Below, piece by piece: positions 8,706-18,080 of a stretch of DNA of 32,219 nt. Within the stretch, counting starts at the first letter, position 1, and each line of letters opens with the position of its first letter. Origin of the DNA: Gemmatimonas sp. (GTDB lineage Bacteria > Gemmatimonadota > Gemmatimonadetes > Gemmatimonadales > Gemmatimonadaceae); assembly GCA_021154285.1 (NCBI GenBank), contig JAJKIV010000178.1, positions 1-32,219 of the forward strand, in the 5' to 3' direction. A program made the position numbers and the translations under genes. Below the pieces are notes generated by a model. It was not told the origin of the DNA. It was given only the letters and a program-made list of their open reading frames with translations, and searched no databases.

Positions 8706-10225
8706 GCGATGGCCATGGCGACATTGGTGAAGCGTCCCGCCGCGACGGCGCGGGCGAGCGCGGCAATATCTGGAGCAAGGACTCGGTCCTGCTCGAGCGG
8801 CTGAACGAGCTCGCGTACCACGGTAACGGCTTCCTCGACAGCACGGGCCGCTCGCAGTGGCCTCCGGTACTCGACTCCCTGCGCCGCGCACATGAGCTCG
8901 ATGCCCATGACGTGCTGCACGTTGCGCACCACGCGCTGGAGCTTCCACGCGGCACCCATGGCCATGGGGACGACATCTTCCTTGCTTCCGTCGGTGGGGA
9001 TCGTATCAACGCTCGCCGGGTGAGACAGCACTTTGCACTCGCTCGCCAGCGCAGCCGCGGTCACCTGTGCCATCATGAAGCCCGAGCACACGCCCGCGTC
9101 GCGCGTAAGAAACGGCGGCAACCCCTGATTGAGGTCCGGGTGCACCAGGCGATCGATGCGCCGCTCGGCGATGGTCGCGAGGTTCGTGAGCGCGATCGCG
9201 AGCACGTCGAGTGCGAGTGCGACGGCCTGTCCGTGAAAGTTGCCGCCACTCAACAGTTCGCCGTTCTCGAACACCAGCGGGTTGTCCGTTGCGGCATTGA
9301 GCTCACGGCTCACGAGTGACTCGGCGAACTCGATGGCGTCGCCAACGGGACCGTGCACCTGCGGCATGCATCGCAGCGCGTACGCGTCCTGGACACGGGG
9401 ATCACCGTAGCGATGCGATTCCCGGATTTCACTGTGCGCGAGCAGCTCTCGCAGGAGCGCTGCCGATCGCTGCTGGCCGGCCTGCCCGCGCGCTTCGTGA
9501 ATACGCGCATCGAACGCGACCGGCGTGCCTAACAGCGCCTCCAGCGACATGGCACCGGCGACGTGCGCCGTGATCCAGAGGCGCAGCGCGTCCGAGACCG
9601 CGAGCGCGGCGATCGCCGTGTGCGCCTGTGTGCCGTTGATGAGCGTGATCCCCTCCTTCGGGCCGAGCGCGAGCGGCGCGAGGCCGTGGCGACGCAGCAT
9701 GTCGGATGCTGGACCACTTGTCGCGTCGTCGTACAGCTCGCCCTCGCCGATCATCGCCAGCCCCAGATGCGCAAGCGGTGCGAGATCGCCACTCGCACCG
9801 ACACTGCCCTGCTCCGGGATCGGCGGCCACAGCCCGGCGTTGAGCATGGCGACGAGCAGCTCGGGAAGCTGCGGTCTCGCGCCCGAGTAGCCCTTCGCCA
9901 GGACGTTCGCCCGGAGCAGCATCATGGCGCGCGTTGCCTCACGAGTCAGGTTCTGCCCGACGCCCGACGCGTGACTGCGCACCAGGTTGACCTGCAGATC
10001 CGCGAGACGCTCCGGCGGTATGGCGACCTCGGACAGCTTGCCGAAGCCGGTGGTCACGCCGTACACGACCTCGCGATCACGAACGATGCGGTCGACGTGG
10101 TGGTGCGCTCGCAGCATTCGATCGCGCGCATCGCCGGCCAACGAAACGTCGCGACCACCTCGCGCAACGGCCTCGACGTCGGCGATGGTGAGTGACCGCC
10201 CGTCGAGCATCACAGGTTCATTCAT
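8702..10225 (-). CDS. hutH: Histidine ammonia-lyase
   Basis: MIO-forming Ala-Ser-Gly in [46 protein letters not shown]. Start chosen at MNEPVMLDG (ATG 10225). Confidence 0.96.
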   Translation of the reverse strand: MNEPVMLDGRSLTIADVEAVARGGRDVSLAGDARDRMLRAHHHVDRIVRDREVVYGVTTGFGKLSEVAIPPERLADLQVNLVRSHASGVGQNLTREATRAMMLLRANVLAKGYSGARPQLPELLVAMLNAGLWPPIPEQGSVGASGDLAPLAHLGLAMIGEGELYDDATSGPASDMLRRHGLAPLALGPKEGITLINGTQAHTAIAALAVSDALRLWITAHVAGAMSLEALLGTPVAFDARIHEARGQAGQQRSAALLRELLAHSEIRESHRYGDPRVQDAYALRCMPQVHGPVGDAIEFAESLVSRELNAATDNPLVFENGELLSGGNFHGQAVALALDVLAIALTNLATIAERRIDRLVHPDLNQGLPPFLTRDAGVCSGFMMAQVTAAALASECKVLSHPASVDTIPTDGSKEDVVPMAMGAAWKLQRVVRNVQHVMGIELMCAAQGVEYRRPLRAARAVEEAVTVVRELVQPLEQDRVLAPDIAALARAVAAGRFTNVAMAIA

Positions 10226-10283
10226 GGCCGGAATGTCGGGACGCGGTGTGCGCAAGGCAAGCGCCCGGCATCATTCCGAGCAC

Positions 10284-13200
10284 TTACTGAAAGCCCCCCG
10301 GCGTTCGCCCGTAGCTGCGCCTGTCGTAATTGAACTTCAGATCCGGTTGCGCGCGTAGCGCAATGAAGAAGTTGAACGCGAAGTTGCCGTTAGGGGACTG
10401 CGTGAATGCAAAGATTGCGTCCCAGTCATGCATCTCGCGGCGCAGCGACACGGTGTGCATCCCGAACTCATGTCGCACGAAGTCGTAGTTCGTCGTCCAC
10501 TGCATCGCCCACTTCGGCGTTATGCTGAAGCGAGTCGATCCCTGGATGTTCTGCGTCGGGGGGCTTTGATAGACCTGGCTGCCACCGGTCGTCGGCGCAT
10601 ACGGATCCTGCACGCCAGGCGTCGTGGTGTGCTGCTGGATGCACTGGTCATACGCGAACGGGTCGACGGTCTGCAGATACGCGCACTGCTGCTGCGGATT
10701 GACCACGATCGCATTCGGGTTCGGACGGAACTGCTGTTGGCTGTACGTCAGATCTATCTGCCATCCTGAGCCAACACCTGAGAACTGCTCGCGCATCCGC
10801 GTCGCCGTGTTGACGCTTCCTGCGATCTTCTGCCGGGCCAGCGAGCTCCGTCCCGCCGAGTCGGTCGTGCCAACTCCGGCCACGGGCGTTGATTGCGCCG
10901 TTCCGTTGAGATCGTAACCGAAGAGCCGAGCGAGCGCGGCGACGAGACCGGATTGTCGGTTGAGCGACAGCGACCCGCGAACTGACTCGCGGAACGGCTT
11001 GAACTGCGCAGTGTCGCTCGTTCGCGGATCGCCGGCGAACAACGAGTAGTCGACGCCGATGTCGAATCCAGGCAGGAGGTCGGACCGTGCAGTGTATCCG
11101 AACCGCGGTGTCACGAACCCCGACTTTCCGGTGCGACGCGCGCGGAGAATGTCATACTCCAGCGAGGTGAAGTTCAGCGAGAGCAGCTTCACGCGCTTCT
11201 TCGACTCGTCGCTCACCGTATCGCTCTTGCCGCGCAGCTTTCCTTCGATGTTCGTCGCCAGCGTTAGGCTTACGATGTTCTGGGCCTGCGACGCGATGTA
11301 TCCCTGACGCGTTTGGTTGGTGGCGCGGAGAAACTCGTCGCTGACCGTCGCCTCCCCGGCATAGCTGTACGAGATCACCGGTGAGATCGAGTGCCGGAAC
11401 CGCTCGACGGGTCCGAAGCCCGGGAACAACCCGAAAAACGTCGGTGACATCGACAAGCCCCAACGCGGCCGCTTCGCCTGTCGGATGAATCCGCCGTTCG
11501 AGAACTCGCTGCGCAACATGAAGGCATGCGGGTCGACGTTCTCGAAGCTGACCGACGGCGTGAGCTTCCAACTCGACTGGAAGAAGCTCGGGAGGTTGAT
11601 CCCGGTCGTCCAGTCGAGCGTCGTCAGGAAGTCTCGGTCATAGGTGATCGTCTGCTTCTTCGACGAATCCGCGGGGTCGAACACCGTCTTCGTGAACGGG
11701 AAGTCGTTCAGGTTATCGGCGAACCTGAACGAGTTCGTCCAGGTGAATCCGCCAATCTTGATCGGCGTATCGAAGCTCGCGCTCGTTTGTCGCGTGCTCT
11801 GATCGAGCTTGACGCTATCGACGCCGATGCCATTCAGGTTCGGCCGATAGGCGTACAGGTTGTTGCCTGTCTGGTCGATGTGCAGGGACTGACGGCTGCT
11901 GGCCTGGAGACTCGGCGTCCACGTCAGCCAGCTCGCGAAGTTGATCGGCTTGCTCGCGAGGTTGAGGCTCGGGAATTCCTGGTCGACCTGTTGGCGCCCC
12001 GGATACTGCTTTCGCGATCCACCAATGCCCAACTGAAACGCGCCGACCTGCTGCTGGTAGTTCAGTCGGGAATCGATCGTGGCGAGCGCGTTGTACGGGT
12101 TGAACGTGTTCTGTCGCTGAAGAGTAGTGCTCGACGCGTAGTTCAGGTTCATCGTCAAGCGGCTCTTTTGCGAGAACTGCTGGTCGTGGCTCCAGGAGTA
12201 CGTTTGGTTCTTGAGCCCATCGCTCTGCGTCAGGAACGACACGTCGATACCGCCGCTCAGGAACCGGTTGAGCCATCGGTAATCAAAGCTGCCCTTGTAG
12301 CGCGTCCAGCCCGGGTCACCCGGCGTCGCGCCGGCGCTGCTTCGCCAGTCCATCGCGACCTGGGCATCGTAGTAGTCGCTGAGTGCGAAGTAGTAGCCAA
12401 GGTCCTCGATGGTGCGGCGGTAGTCAGGGCTGTTGCGAACGATGTCGCTGACTCCGAACCGCGGCGGAATTACTCCGCTGCGTCGACCCGAGCGAAGATC
12501 CTGGAACACGAACGGCAACCAGAACACCGGCACGTCGCCGATGTACAACACAGCAGGTCGCGCCACCATCACGTCCTTCGAGATGACTTTCATCTCCTTG
12601 GACGCGAAGTGATAGTGCGGCGTGGTATCCGTGCAGCTCGTGATCCAGCCGTCCTTCGCGTAGAACGCGTTCTTCTTCGCGGCTGTCGAGTCGTTCTTGA
12701 ACCCGGTCACCTTGCCGTGTACGACCCACACCTGGCCGCTGTTCACCGACGTCGTCACGCCATACGCCTTACCACGGCGCGACGCCACGTCGTACTGGAT
12801 GCGCCTCGCGCGAATGTCATCCTGCGCGCCTGAGGGATCCTGAAGCACGACCTCGCCGGTGTCTTTCGCCACCGCCGTCACGAGGTCGAGCGAGTCGTCA
12901 TAGACGACGGTATCACCAACGAGCACGGCATCGGGTCGACCGACAGCCGCCTTCCCTTCCAGCTTGATCGTTCGATCCTGCGCCTGCAGCTCGACGCGCT
13001 GTCCCTGATACTTCGTGGGTGTGTACCCTTCTCGCTTCAACAGCTCGTTCATGACGGAGTCGGGCTCTGCCCATTCGACTCTCAGCTTCGCAGTGCTGTC
13101 GGAGTTCAGGCTGTCGCGACGTGCTCGGGTCGTGTCTCCGGGCGCGCGGATCGTGTCGCCCCGCGCACGAGTGGTGTCGCGTCGCGCTGTCGTGTCGCGA

Positions 13201-13349
13201 CGCACCTGAGCGCTTGCGTCCGCGGGCAGGGCAACCGCCACGCCGACCAGGGCCAGCATCCCGATCGCGAGCCATGCGCGCCTAACGATCACGCGCCGGA
13301 GAGCGATCACGGCCCGCGCCACGCACTCGACGAGACGTCTCCTTCCCAT
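10284..13349 (-). CDS. lptD: LPS-assembly protein LptD/OstA-like outer membrane protein
   Basis: N-terminal signal-like segment, OstA-type periplasmic region (GDTVVYDDSLDLVTA...IRARRIQYDVASRRGKAYGV; AVLYIGDVPVFWLPFVF) and a long beta-strand-rich C-terminus. A GTG start at about 13292 would avoid overlap with tatC. Confidence 0.75.
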   Translation of the reverse strand: MGRRRLVECVARAVIALRRVIVRRAWLAIGMLALVGVAVALPADASAQVRRDTTARRDTTRARGDTIRAPGDTTRARRDSLNSDSTAKLRVEWAEPDSVMNELLKREGYTPTKYQGQRVELQAQDRTIKLEGKAAVGRPDAVLVGDTVVYDDSLDLVTAVAKDTGEVVLQDPSGAQDDIRARRIQYDVASRRGKAYGVTTSVNSGQVWVVHGKVTGFKNDSTAAKKNAFYAKDGWITSCTDTTPHYHFASKEMKVISKDVMVARPAVLYIGDVPVFWLPFVFQDLRSGRRSGVIPPRFGVSDIVRNSPDYRRTIEDLGYYFALSDYYDAQVAMDWRSSAGATPGDPGWTRYKGSFDYRWLNRFLSGGIDVSFLTQSDGLKNQTYSWSHDQQFSQKSRLTMNLNYASSTTLQRQNTFNPYNALATIDSRLNYQQQVGAFQLGIGGSRKQYPGRQQVDQEFPSLNLASKPINFASWLTWTPSLQASSRQSLHIDQTGNNLYAYRPNLNGIGVDSVKLDQSTRQTSASFDTPIKIGGFTWTNSFRFADNLNDFPFTKTVFDPADSSKKQTITYDRDFLTTLDWTTGINLPSFFQSSWKLTPSVSFENVDPHAFMLRSEFSNGGFIRQAKRPRWGLSMSPTFFGLFPGFGPVERFRHSISPVISYSYAGEATVSDEFLRATNQTRQGYIASQAQNIVSLTLATNIEGKLRGKSDTVSDESKKRVKLLSLNFTSLEYDILRARRTGKSGFVTPRFGYTARSDLLPGFDIGVDYSLFAGDPRTSDTAQFKPFRESVRGSLSLNRQSGLVAALARLFGYDLNGTAQSTPVAGVGTTDSAGRSSLARQKIAGSVNTATRMREQFSGVGSGWQIDLTYSQQQFRPNPNAIVVNPQQQCAYLQTVDPFAYDQCIQQHTTTPGVQDPYAPTTGGSQVYQSPPTQNIQGSTRFSITPKWAMQWTTNYDFVRHEFGMHTVSLRREMHDWDAIFAFTQSPNGNFAFNFFIALRAQPDLKFNYDRRSYGRTPGGFQ
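13111..13206 (-). repeat. Degenerate short tandem repeat (about 21 nt) in the 5' part of the lptD-like gene
   Basis: Encodes RRDTTA-RRDTTRA-RGDTIRA-PGDTTRA-RRDS, a 7-aa period; GTGTC(G/T) recurs on the plus strand. Confidence 0.7.
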
Positions 13350-14179
13350 GGCTCCGTGTCGAGTCGCTGCGGCTCACCCTCGTTTGCCTTCGCCTCGGCG
13401 GCCTCCTCGGCGGCGCGCTGCGCCTCACGCTTCCGCCGGCGTCGGTACACGACTACGGTGAGCACGACGCTGAGCTCGTAGAGCAGGTACAGCGGCGCGG
13501 CGAGCAGCATGGTCGTCCAGACGAGATCGCCCGGTGACAAGAGAGCGCCCGCGACGACGCACAGAACCACGGCGTGTCGTCGATACCGTCGCAGGAATTC
13601 CGGGGTCACGAGGCCGAGCGTCGCCAACAGCAGAATCACGATCGGCAGTTCGAAACACAGCCCGAACGCGAGCGACATGTTCACCGCGAAGCTGAAGTAC
13701 TCGCGGTACGTGATCATGGGCTCGAGGGCGTCGGTGTTCGCCGCGATCTGCATGAGCCAACTGATCGCGAGCGGCAGCACGACATAGAACGAGAGCGCGA
13801 CGCCCGACACGAACAGCAGGATGGCGCCGAAGATCACCGGCAGCACGACACGCTTCTCGTGCTTGTAGAGCGCGGGCGCGAGGAACGCCCACACCTGATA
13901 CAAGATGATCGGCAGTGCCAGCACGATCCCGATCGTCACCGACGCCGAGATCAGCACCGAGAATGGGTCGGCCGGATGTGTGTACTTGAGCTTGTTCCCG
14001 TGGAGATACGGGAGGATCGGCCCCTCGAGAAATTTGAAGATGTCGAACCGCTGCAGGACGATGAACGCGGCAACCACGCCGAGCACCACGGCGAGCAGCG
14101 ACCAGATGATACGCCATCGGAGTTCCTCGAGGTGATCGAGGAACGGCATCTCCGCGGATTCTTTGGTCGACGCCATCAC
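13307..14179 (-). CDS. tatC: Sec-independent protein translocase TatC
   Basis: MPFLDHLEELRWRIIWSLLAVVLG, multiple TM helices, YKHEKRVVLPVIFGAILLFVSGVALSFYVVLPLA, LAFGLCFELPIVI. Confidence 0.95.
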   Translation of the reverse strand: MMASTKESAEMPFLDHLEELRWRIIWSLLAVVLGVVAAFIVLQRFDIFKFLEGPILPYLHGNKLKYTHPADPFSVLISASVTIGIVLALPIILYQVWAFLAPALYKHEKRVVLPVIFGAILLFVSGVALSFYVVLPLAISWLMQIAANTDALEPMITYREYFSFAVNMSLAFGLCFELPIVILLLATLGLVTPEFLRRYRRHAVVLCVVAGALLSPGDLVWTTMLLAAPLYLLYELSVVLTVVVYRRRRKREAQRAAEEAAEAKANEGEPQRLDTEPWEGDVSSSAWRGP

Positions 14180-14197
14180 AACCTCCCGGCGCCGCGG

Positions 14198-15004
14198 CTA
14201 TTCGCTACCCTGTCGGAGTTGCTCGCGGGCGAGCGACGCTTCATCGGAGCGCGGGTATTTGTCGATGACGGTCTGGAACGCCTGGCGGGCTTCACTATCG
14301 CGTTTGGCCTTCTGCAGAAAGAGCCCGTGCTTGTAGAGCGCGGTTGCCGCGCGCGGCGCGCTGGGATACTTCGAAACGACCAACGAGAATACCGAGTCGG
14401 CGCCAGACGTGTTCCCTTCGGCCTGTAACGTCTCACCGATGTAATACTGTGCATCCGGTGCGAGATCTGACGTGGGATACTGGTCGAGCAGCGCCTGGAA
14501 TCCACTTCGCGCGGTGCTGTGACTCCCGCGGCTCATCTGGTCGAACGCGAGCTTGTAGAGTGTTGCGGGACCAGGCGCCGCACCAGCCGCGGGCGCGACG
14601 GCCGCCGCTCGTGTGGTATCGCCAGGGACAGCGGGATTCGGCGTGGGCGGCGGCGCGCTCTTCTCCTCGAGATCCCGACGAAGGTCGAGCAGGCGCTGCT
14701 GGCTCGCGCCCGTCAGCTCCTGAATCTGCACCAACTGCTCTTGAATGTTCCGAATATCGCCCTGCGCGTTCGCCTGCCATCGCCCCATGCGCGCGCTCGT
14801 TGCACGCAGCGAGTCGTTGACCTGGGTCAGCGTCGCGGTGACCTGGGCTAACTGTGCTGCGCGGGCGGAGTCCGCCGCCTGCTGCGACGTCCGGAATTTC
14901 GTGAGATCGTCCTGGAGAATGCGGACGTCACTTCGGGTCGCGAAGCACGCACCCGTCGCCAGCGCGAGCGCGACGGGTGCGAGTCGAAGAGCGAAACGAA
15001 TCAT
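14198..15004 (-). CDS. cpoB: Tol-Pal system coordinator CpoB/YbgF-like TPR protein
   Basis: Lipobox-like LALATGAC, coiled-coil N-terminal region, then YbgF C-terminal repeats (YKLAFDQMSRGSHSTARSGFQALLDQYPTSDLAPDAQYYIGETLQAEG); adjacent to pal/tolB. Confidence 0.88.
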   Translation of the reverse strand: MIRFALRLAPVALALATGACFATRSDVRILQDDLTKFRTSQQAADSARAAQLAQVTATLTQVNDSLRATSARMGRWQANAQGDIRNIQEQLVQIQELTGASQQRLLDLRRDLEEKSAPPPTPNPAVPGDTTRAAAVAPAAGAAPGPATLYKLAFDQMSRGSHSTARSGFQALLDQYPTSDLAPDAQYYIGETLQAEGNTSGADSVFSLVVSKYPSAPRAATALYKHGLFLQKAKRDSEARQAFQTVIDKYPRSDEASLAREQLRQGSE

Positions 15005-15007
15005 TCG

Positions 15008-15595
15008 CTACCTGCTGGTTGTTTGCACCGCGGTGATCTGGCCGCCCGTGATCTCGAACTCATCGCGCCGATTGCGCGACCAGCAGCCTTCAGACTCATC
15101 GGTGCACGTTGGACGTTCCTCACCGAAGCTTACGATCTCGATCCGACTTCCGTCGATGCCGCGATCGGTGAGATACCGCTTCGCCGCCGCCGCGCGGCGC
15201 TGACCGAGCGCAAGATTGTACTCGTCCGAACCGCGACTGTCCGTGTGACCCGCGATCCGGATCCGAACGGCCGTGTTCTGCGTGAGCACCGGAACCTTGG
15301 CATCGAGCTTCGCGCGCGAATCGTCAGTGATATCAGAACGGTCGAGATCGAAGTAGATCGTCGCGGTCAACGCAGCGGTTGCGGCTCTGATCGCTTCGGC
15401 CTTGGCGGCGTTGTTACGGGCCTCCACGCAGGCGGCATCACAGGTTGGCTGCGCCGGTGCAGGCGGCGGGGCCGGCTGCGGCGCAGGAGCGGGCTGTTCC
15501 GCCGGCGCGGGCGCTACCTCCGGTTTCTTCTTGCAGGCGCCCAGGGCGACGAGAGCGATGACCGACAACGAGACGGCTCGGGAAGCACGATGCAT
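15008..15595 (-). CDS. pal: Peptidoglycan-associated lipoprotein Pal (OmpA-like)
   Basis: Lipobox VALGAC, OmpA C-like IYFDLDRSDITDDSRAKLD...IRIAGHTDSRGSDEYNLALGQRRAAAAKRYL; good SD (GGAGAG) upstream of ATG 15595. Confidence 0.93.
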   Translation of the reverse strand: MHRASRAVSLSVIALVALGACKKKPEVAPAPAEQPAPAPQPAPPPAPAQPTCDAACVEARNNAAKAEAIRAATAALTATIYFDLDRSDITDDSRAKLDAKVPVLTQNTAVRIRIAGHTDSRGSDEYNLALGQRRAAAAKRYLTDRGIDGSRIEIVSFGEERPTCTDESEGCWSRNRRDEFEITGGQITAVQTTSR

Positions 15596-15636
15596 GATCT
15601 CTCCGAATTACAGGGGCAGGAAGGAAGTGAAATGGT

Positions 15637-16953
15637 CTACCGCGACAGTGGGGGCGACCATGCAGGAAGACGCACACCCCCGTTTCGCGTCAACTGTCGC
15701 CACCTCCCGGACTCCGAGTCGATGACGAACAGCTGCTTGGATCCCGTCCTCGTCGACGAGAAAATGATGTGACGACTGTCGGGCGCCCACGATGCGTCCT
15801 CGTTGCTCCCATCACTCGTCAGCTGCTTCACACTTCGGTCGCGCAGCGAAATCGTATTCAACTGGAACGACCCATCGGTCTGCTGCGACTGATATGCGAC
15901 CAGTCTTCCGTCCGGCGACCAATCCGGGTTGGAGCGATAGTTCTGATCGCCGACGCTGTAGGTCAACGGCTGCGGGTTCGTCCCATCCGCGTCGCTAATA
16001 TATATCTCCGGGTGGCCGAGTCGACCCGACGTGAAGGCGAGCCGTCGCCCGTCCGGGCTGAACGTTGGACTCGTGTTGTCCGATCCGCGACCCACAGTGA
16101 TGCGTCGCGCCGGTCCGCGCTCGAATGCCGTCGTCGCGAAGAGATCGGTGCCAGACTCCTCGCCGTGCGTGTAGACGATGACGGCGCCGTCTGGCGCAAA
16201 AACGGGTGTGCTGTTCAATCCGCCGCCAACTGCCTCCAGCCGTCGTGCAGCGCCCGACGCGAGGTCCAGCACGTAGAGCTGGCAACAGCCGTGTGCACCG
16301 ACGACGGAGTAGGCGAGGTGCGTTCCCTTGGGGTGCCAGGTCGGTGACATCCCGCCCGAGTCGTCGCCGACGGGTGTCGGAAACGCTCCATCGCTGTCGA
16401 TCACGTGCAGCCGACCGTTCCGCACGCCCTGCACGTACGCAACGCGCGTGGCCGCGATTCCGTGTACGCCGGTGACCCACGCCTCGAGCTCGTCCGACAC
16501 GTTATGCACCGACATGCGCCACCCGCGTGAGTTCGGCGTGCCGTCGATCGCAAAATCTTTTACGCGCGCGACTTTTTGCTGAGCGACGTCATGCACCGCC
16601 ACGTGAAGGCCGGTGGCCGTTGGTGTCGCCTGTACGATCGCGACCGCGCCAAGCTTCGCGTAGAGCGAATAGTTCCCGTTCTTCCCGGCGACGGGAGCGT
16701 CGGGGAACCCGCTCTCCTCCGCGGCGACGACGTTGATGCGATCGCCGTTGTCGAAGTCGCGCTGCAGGATCGCGCGCAACGAGTCGCCATTCACGCCGGG
16801 AACGCGCAGGACGAGAACGCCCGGCTTCGTATTCGGATCGTAGCGAAGGCCGATGCGGATCGCCTGCTGCAGCGTATCCTGCGCGGTGGCGTGCGCGAGC
16901 GGAATTGTCGTGATCGCGGCAACGAGCAGTGCCGCACGAAGCAGTCGAGTCAT
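15637..16953 (-). CDS. tolB: TolB-like translocation protein (beta-propeller)
   Basis: WD40-like/TolB repeats (SPTFSPDGRRLAFTSGRLGHPEIYISDADG; NPDWSPDGRLVAYQSQQ), signal peptide, position in Tol-Pal cluster. Confidence 0.92.
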   Translation of the reverse strand: MTRLLRAALLVAAITTIPLAHATAQDTLQQAIRIGLRYDPNTKPGVLVLRVPGVNGDSLRAILQRDFDNGDRINVVAAEESGFPDAPVAGKNGNYSLYAKLGAVAIVQATPTATGLHVAVHDVAQQKVARVKDFAIDGTPNSRGWRMSVHNVSDELEAWVTGVHGIAATRVAYVQGVRNGRLHVIDSDGAFPTPVGDDSGGMSPTWHPKGTHLAYSVVGAHGCCQLYVLDLASGAARRLEAVGGGLNSTPVFAPDGAVIVYTHGEESGTDLFATTAFERGPARRITVGRGSDNTSPTFSPDGRRLAFTSGRLGHPEIYISDADGTNPQPLTYSVGDQNYRSNPDWSPDGRLVAYQSQQTDGSFQLNTISLRDRSVKQLTSDGSNEDASWAPDSRHIIFSSTRTGSKQLFVIDSESGRWRQLTRNGGVRLPAWSPPLSR

Positions 16954-17666
16954 CAGCGAATCAACGACGGATCGAAGCTGAAGATAACGGGAAGGAAGTC
17001 GTTCGTATAACTCGATGGAAGCGCGCCGAACGCCTTTGCGGAACCGGCAGCTTCCACGGCGCCCTGCGCCTCGAGATCGAACGCGTAGACGCCGGACTTG
17101 GTGAGAAACCGAAACTCGCCAACGGATCCATCGCGCCTGACGATGAAGAACACCTCGGCGCGAAGTGCTCCGGGATTTCTCGGACTGAAGCGAACAGCGA
17201 TCTGTCGGACGATGTTGTTGACGTACGCCGGGTCGGTGAACTCGACGCCTTCGATCTTCACGTTGGCGACGTCGGTCCCCGTACCGCCTGTTGGTCCGCC
17301 TCCGGCCTTCGGCTGCGGTTCGTCCTTCGGTGCCGCTTTCTTCGCGACCGTTGGAGTGGCCGGTGCCGCTGCCTTCTTCGGCGTGGGTTTCGGCTTCGTT
17401 GGCGCCGGCATGTCTCGCGGATTCGTTTCCGCACGCGGCGGCGGCGGTGCGGGAGTTGGCGGCGGGGCTGGCGCGGGCTGCGGCGTCACTTCACCGATCG
17501 CGCGTGGTGCCGGGGGCGCGGCGATCAGACTCACCTTGTATACGGGCGGAAGCGCCTTCGGCGGAGCGGGACGCGCGAAGATCGCTGCCGCGATGATCGA
17601 CGCGTGTAGCACTGCCGAGACGCCGAGCGGGCCGCCTAACCGCACGCCACTCTGAGGGCGAATCAC
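16953..17666 (-). CDS. TonB/TolA C-terminal domain protein
   Basis: N-terminal TM, Pro/Lys-rich linker, and C-terminal TonB-like region (RFSPRNPGALRAEVFFIVRRDGSVGEFRFLTKSG); located between tolR and tolB. Confidence 0.85.
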   Translation of the reverse strand: MIRPQSGVRLGGPLGVSAVLHASIIAAAIFARPAPPKALPPVYKVSLIAAPPAPRAIGEVTPQPAPAPPPTPAPPPPRAETNPRDMPAPTKPKPTPKKAAAPATPTVAKKAAPKDEPQPKAGGGPTGGTGTDVANVKIEGVEFTDPAYVNNIVRQIAVRFSPRNPGALRAEVFFIVRRDGSVGEFRFLTKSGVYAFDLEAQGAVEAAGSAKAFGALPSSYTNDFLPVIFSFDPSLIR

Positions 17667-18076
17667 TACTTCGCCTCCGTCGGCTCCGCGACGAGACCGA
17701 TGTCGCCCACGCCCGCCTGGCGCATCACCGCGAGCACACGCACGACCGAGCCGTAGTTTGCGTTCTCGTCTCCACGGAGATACACGCCCTGCGCGCCGCG
17801 CTTGCTCGCCAGCGCCTTGAACGACGCACGGAACGCATCGAAGCTCATCTCCGACTCGTCGACGAAGATGTGACCCTGCCTGTTCACCGTGACGACCATC
17901 CCGCCCTTGGGATCGAGCGGTTTTGCTTCGGCCGTCGGCAGCTTCACGTCGACGCCACCCTGCATGATCGGCGCGGTGATCATGAAGATCACCATGAGGA
18001 GCATCATCACGTCGATGAGACTCACGACGTTGATCTCCGCATTCAGTGGCGTCCGTTCTCCGCGACGACGATGCAT
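17666..18076 (-). CDS. tolR: ExbD/TolR family biopolymer transport protein
   Basis: INVVSLIDVMMLLMVIFMITAPIMQGGVDVKLPTAEA; ExbD/TolR signature. Confidence 0.94.
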   Translation of the reverse strand: MHRRRGERTPLNAEINVVSLIDVMMLLMVIFMITAPIMQGGVDVKLPTAEAKPLDPKGGMVVTVNRQGHIFVDESEMSFDAFRASFKALASKRGAQGVYLRGDENANYGSVVRVLAVMRQAGVGDIGLVAEPTEAK

Positions 18077-18080
18077 GCTG

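Noticed and set aside
8705-8948. N-terminal extension of the urocanase ORF
   Set aside because: Overlaps hutH in another frame; canonical urocanase begins near [13 protein letters not shown] and has an ATGA overlap with hutH.
11526-12833. Plus-strand ORF of 435 aa
   Set aside because: Antisense to the lptD-like gene; no domain recognised.
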